A stretch of 22,477 nt of DNA, taken from IMG/VR virus record IMGVR_UViG_3300043410_000684, positions 1 to 22,477 of that record; one strand, written 5' to 3'. Of this stretch, positions 20,284-22,477 are shown in pieces. A model generated the notes under the pieces. That model was given only the letters and a program-made list of their open reading frames with translations. It ran no database searches and was not told the DNA's origin. Within the stretch, counting starts at the first letter, position 1. Every line of letters begins with the position of its first letter. This DNA comes from a virus. Both the position numbers and the translations under genes were made by a program.

Positions 20284-22053
20284 TTATTTTCCACTGGTTT
20301 GTTTCTGCTCTACGCTAGAACCAATGTTTGATTGCTTATTTATCTTTTTTTTCTTTGTAGTTTCACCGGATGATGAAAATTTGTTCAATGGTGTTTCTAG
20401 TGGTTCTTTATTAACTGCATTACCCATACCACCAAACATACCCATATCTGAAGCACCTGGATCATCGATTGCTTCTTTGACTTTATTTCTGAATTTACTA
20501 AAACTTTCTCTATATGTGACGTTACCAAGACCACTCATTGGATAGACGGTACCAGAAGTTCTATTATCCCATGTATCACCAACACCTGTGCCATTCATGA
20601 CTTTACCAGGTAACACATTATTTACTGCTGTTCTTTTGTTCTTTTTAGTTTCTTTATCTGTATCGAAATTTGGCACTTTTGGTGTTGGATTAATCTTTAA
20701 TGTTGGTTGTGATTCAACATATGTCTTAAAGATGTAACTGGAGTTATCTTTAACATCACCATCTCTAACATCATCTTGTTTACCAGATTTTCTAATCATT
20801 TGTGTGACTGGTGCACTATTTTTTAATATCTTCTTAGTTTCAAATAGTGACTTAATATCTTCATTGATATCTAAACGGTCTTTTGATCTTAACCAATCTT
20901 TAGCGGATTCTGTCAATACTTTAGCTCTAAAGAAGAATGATATCTCATTAGACATATCACTCAATTCGTTTTGTTTATTCTCTCTTACAAGGGCATCTGA
21001 TTCCTGTAAATTGATTGAATTATCAAACTCTAAGAAAGCTTCAAATATATCATAAAACTTATCAAGATTTTCCTGTGATTTATTCCATTTATCAAGTCTA
21101 ATTTGTTCAGAGATTATTCTTGAATGTTGTTGGTTACGTTTCTCTGAGATTTCGTTTGTTGTATTAACGAATACCATCATTGTCGTGTAACCTAATTCTT
21201 CAAGCTCTTCTTTGATAGTAGAAATCTTTTCAATATCATCCGAAGCACCATTAATCACTAATGCGTTTCTATTTCTAATAGCATTGAGTTGATAATCTTT
21301 AGTTTCTTCTGATAACTTTAATTTGTCGATAATGAAATCGTAGGCTTTGTTTGCATTAATCTCAACTGCGTTCTTTTCTGCAATTGCTTCTCGGATAATA
21401 ACATCTTTTCCTGAACCAGGTCCACCAACCAGGAATAATGCTTTAAACATACTACGATTTGCACTCTCATGTAATCCCATACCACTTCTTGTGTCATGAA
21501 ACAATTCTCTTGAATGTTTGTCATTCTTTTGAATATTAGATGGCAAATTCTTTTTAAATGAACCATAATCATTATTCTTAGCGTGATTACGCATATCGGT
21601 GCCAGAAACACCTTCTTTTCTTTGGCCTGTAGATGTTACTGTAATCTTTTTGAAGTTGTATTCTTTACCGTTGTATTTGTGTAATAGGTCGTGATATTCT
21701 TTTGCTCTATCAGCACCAGCAGCTACGATAAGGTGATTGTAACCTTTTGCAGCTAAACGTTTAGCATGATGAATGATTGTTGGATGTTCTTTAGATGCAA
21801 CTTCAATGTTAGTATCTGGAAATGCTCTGTTTAGATGTTTTTGTTTTTGTTCAGGTGATAATGGGTTTTTCTTTTTATCTTGTGAATGTGAAGCAACAAC
21901 CAAATGGTCTGCATGATGTTTTGCAGCCAATTCTTTTACGCCATTAATATTTTCTTCATGGCCTTTTGTAGGAGGATTCATACGACCATAGTGTAAGACT
22001 ACGGCCTTATTTTTTTCTTCCGTTAATTCTATAAAAGATTTAATTTGAGTCAT
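20284..22053 (-). CDS. Nucleotidyltransferase-P-loop kinase fusion with virion-type tail (589 aa)
   Basis: After a short N-terminus IKSFIELTEE (4-13) that resembles a capsid-targeting peptide comes a cytidylyltransferase/NMN-adenylyltransferase-like domain: HYGRMNPPTKGHEEN (21-35; T/HxGH nucleotide-binding motif) and GVSGTDMR (148-155; the ISSTxxR-like motif). A second domain starts with a Walker A loop GGPGSGKD (210-217), where Asp replaces the usual Ser/Thr, and looks like a small-molecule or zeta-type kinase. Residues about 350-589 are charged and low-complexity, with a conserved-looking DPGASDMGMFGGMGN (542-556). The order adenylyltransferase then kinase recalls NadR of NAD salvage, but substrate residues cannot be assigned. 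It overlaps the HAD gene by 14 bases and is followed by the 893-aa gene. Confidence 0.8.
   Translation of the reverse strand: MTQIKSFIELTEEKNKAVVLHYGRMNPPTKGHEENINGVKELAAKHHADHLVVASHSQDKKKNPLSPEQKQKHLNRAFPDTNIEVASKEHPTIIHHAKRLAAKGYNHLIVAAGADRAKEYHDLLHKYNGKEYNFKKITVTSTGQRKEGVSGTDMRNHAKNNDYGSFKKNLPSNIQKNDKHSRELFHDTRSGMGLHESANRSMFKALFLVGGPGSGKDVIIREAIAEKNAVEINANKAYDFIIDKLKLSEETKDYQLNAIRNRNALVINGASDDIEKISTIKEELEELGYTTMMVFVNTTNEISEKRNQQHSRIISEQIRLDKWNKSQENLDKFYDIFEAFLEFDNSINLQESDALVRENKQNELSDMSNEISFFFRAKVLTESAKDWLRSKDRLDINEDIKSLFETKKILKNSAPVTQMIRKSGKQDDVRDGDVKDNSSYIFKTYVESQPTLKINPTPKVPNFDTDKETKKNKRTAVNNVLPGKVMNGTGVGDTWDNRTSGTVYPMSGLGNVTYRESFSKFRNKVKEAIDDPGASDMGMFGGMGNAVNKEPLETPLNKFSSSGETTKKKKINKQSNIGSSVEQKQTSGK
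20337..20344 (-). promoter_or_regulatory. T4-type late promoter box GATAAATA
   Basis: Eight A residues and GATAAATA on the - strand, identical over 16 bases to the box at 16885-16900, lie 65 bases before the ATG of the 893-aa gene and within the last codons of the kinase fusion gene. The repetition of the A-run with the box makes a functional late promoter more likely than either alone. Confidence 0.6.
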
Positions 22054-22477
22054 CGTTTAATTTCTTCGTTGTTCCGTCAGGTTGAACATGATAAGCATGA
22101 AACTTGACGTGTGGATATTCCTTTTTCATTTTTAATAATCTAGATAAATTTTGTTTACTATCATCATACAATGTTACATGTTTGTATGGGTGATTATCTA
22201 GATACTTTCTAACCACTTTAACTTTCTTCTCGGATGGTGGTTCATCACCAGGAATATTACCTGCTCGTTCTACATGGACTTTGTTAATATCAATTCCATG
22301 TTGTTTAAACTTCTTAGCAAACTTACCTTGTTTATCAAAATCTGCTCGTGCTGTATTTATAATGACCTTACTACCAGTCTTCTTCTCCACGTTTTTCTGA
22401 ATTGCTTTGAGTTTGTTAATCATAGGGTGTATAGGTTCACCTTCTTTATGAAACTTATCAGCACTTCTAAACTCAGA
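22040..22477 (-). CDS. HAD-like phosphatase, 5' end beyond the window
   Basis: The frame is open to the window edge. Eighteen codons before the first internal ATG (22423) read SEFRSADKFHKEGEPIHP, which continues the same conserved protein, so the true start lies outside. Visible HAD motifs are INTARAD (motif II Thr) and LYDDS (motif IV acidic pair), with KVHVERAGN and YPHVKFHAYHV typical of phage HAD proteins. The catalytic DxD of motif I must be upstream, outside the window. Such enzymes remove phosphate from nucleotides or small metabolites. Its overlap with the nucleotidyltransferase-kinase gene suggests joint expression and perhaps a shared pathway or shared packaging in the virion. Confidence 0.8.
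   Translation of the reverse strand, partial: SEFRSADKFHKEGEPIHPMINKLKAIQKNVEKKTGSKVIINTARADFDKQGKFAKKFKQHGIDINKVHVERAGNIPGDEPPSEKKVKVVRKYLDNHPYKHVTLYDDSKQNLSRLLKMKKEYPHVKFHAYHVQPDGTTKKLNDDSN

Noticed and set aside
19430-20545. Long + strand open frames (about 142 and 149 codons) opposite the 893-aa and kinase-fusion genes
   Set aside because: They lie antisense to Lys/Glu/Ala-rich coding sequence, which readily leaves the opposite strand free of stops. They have no domain, no ribosome binding site and a Ser/Leu/Phe-rich composition typical of antisense shadows.
22354-22361. TATAAATA, the exact T4 late box, on the - strand
   Set aside because: It lies deep in the HAD gene (encoding INT of the TARAD motif), about 300 bases from the next start, and lacks the A8 run of the two accepted boxes.
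1-22477. tRNA genes, CRISPR arrays, insertion sequences, integrase or attachment sites
   Set aside because: I looked for cloverleaf-like segments, regularly spaced repeats, transposase or integrase motifs and flanking direct repeats and saw none. A tRNA scan and a repeat search would be needed to be certain.

Overview
The window is a stretch of an AT-rich, tailed double-stranded DNA phage of the T4 superfamily, most like the marine (pelagic) T4-like myoviruses. Reasons: a T4-type RNase H, a gp61-type primase, phage class I nrdA/nrdB, a SegE-like GIY-YIG protein, T4-type late promoter boxes (GATAAATA), an Ig-like virion protein, and families I recall from marine T4-like phages (DUF6433, DUF7207, DUF6321, WYL_2; from memory, not searched). 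Spanins with an outer-membrane lipoprotein partner imply a Gram-negative host. The host genus cannot be read from the sequence.

Layout. Positions 1-943 carry four tiny + strand genes; the first two each sit behind a near-identical sigma70-type promoter and leader. Everything from about 1067 to the right edge is on the - strand and reads right to left. In that order: (a) late/virion block 22477-15939: a HAD protein cut by the window edge, a nucleotidyltransferase-kinase fusion, an 893-aa modular protein with an EF-hand, a related 235-aa protein, and an Ig-like protein followed by a UUCG-loop terminator; two GATAAATA boxes lie in this block. (b) 15892-14050: three virion-type or unknown proteins. 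(c) Lysis cassette 14038-11361: GH19 endolysin, nested i-spanin/o-spanin, a second lipoprotein, a small protein, a holin-like protein and a coiled-coil membrane protein. (d) Replication/nucleotide block 11346-4162: primase (with its own apparent promoter), nrdA, an FmdB-like zinc ribbon, a small membrane protein, nrdB, an acidic zinc ribbon, GIY-YIG protein, unknowns, WYL_2, RNase H, DUF6433. (e) 4088-1067: a strong consensus promoter, a metallopeptidase-VWA protein and five tiny, mostly overlapping genes, ending at a terminator at 979-1004 that faces the + strand genes.

Functional reading. nrdA/nrdB make deoxynucleotides, primase and RNase H handle lagging-strand priming and primer removal, and the lysis block opens a Gram-negative envelope. 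The least explained part is the late block. Several proteins start with short N-termini resembling T4 capsid-targeting sequences. They, and especially the 893-aa protein, are built of short modules joined by acidic linkers ending in hydrophobic-x-Glu, which look like sites for a T4 gp21-type prohead protease. I infer that this is a set of internal-head or scaffold polyproteins, possibly including a packaged nucleotidyltransferase/kinase enzyme. No tRNA, CRISPR array, insertion sequence or integrase was seen.
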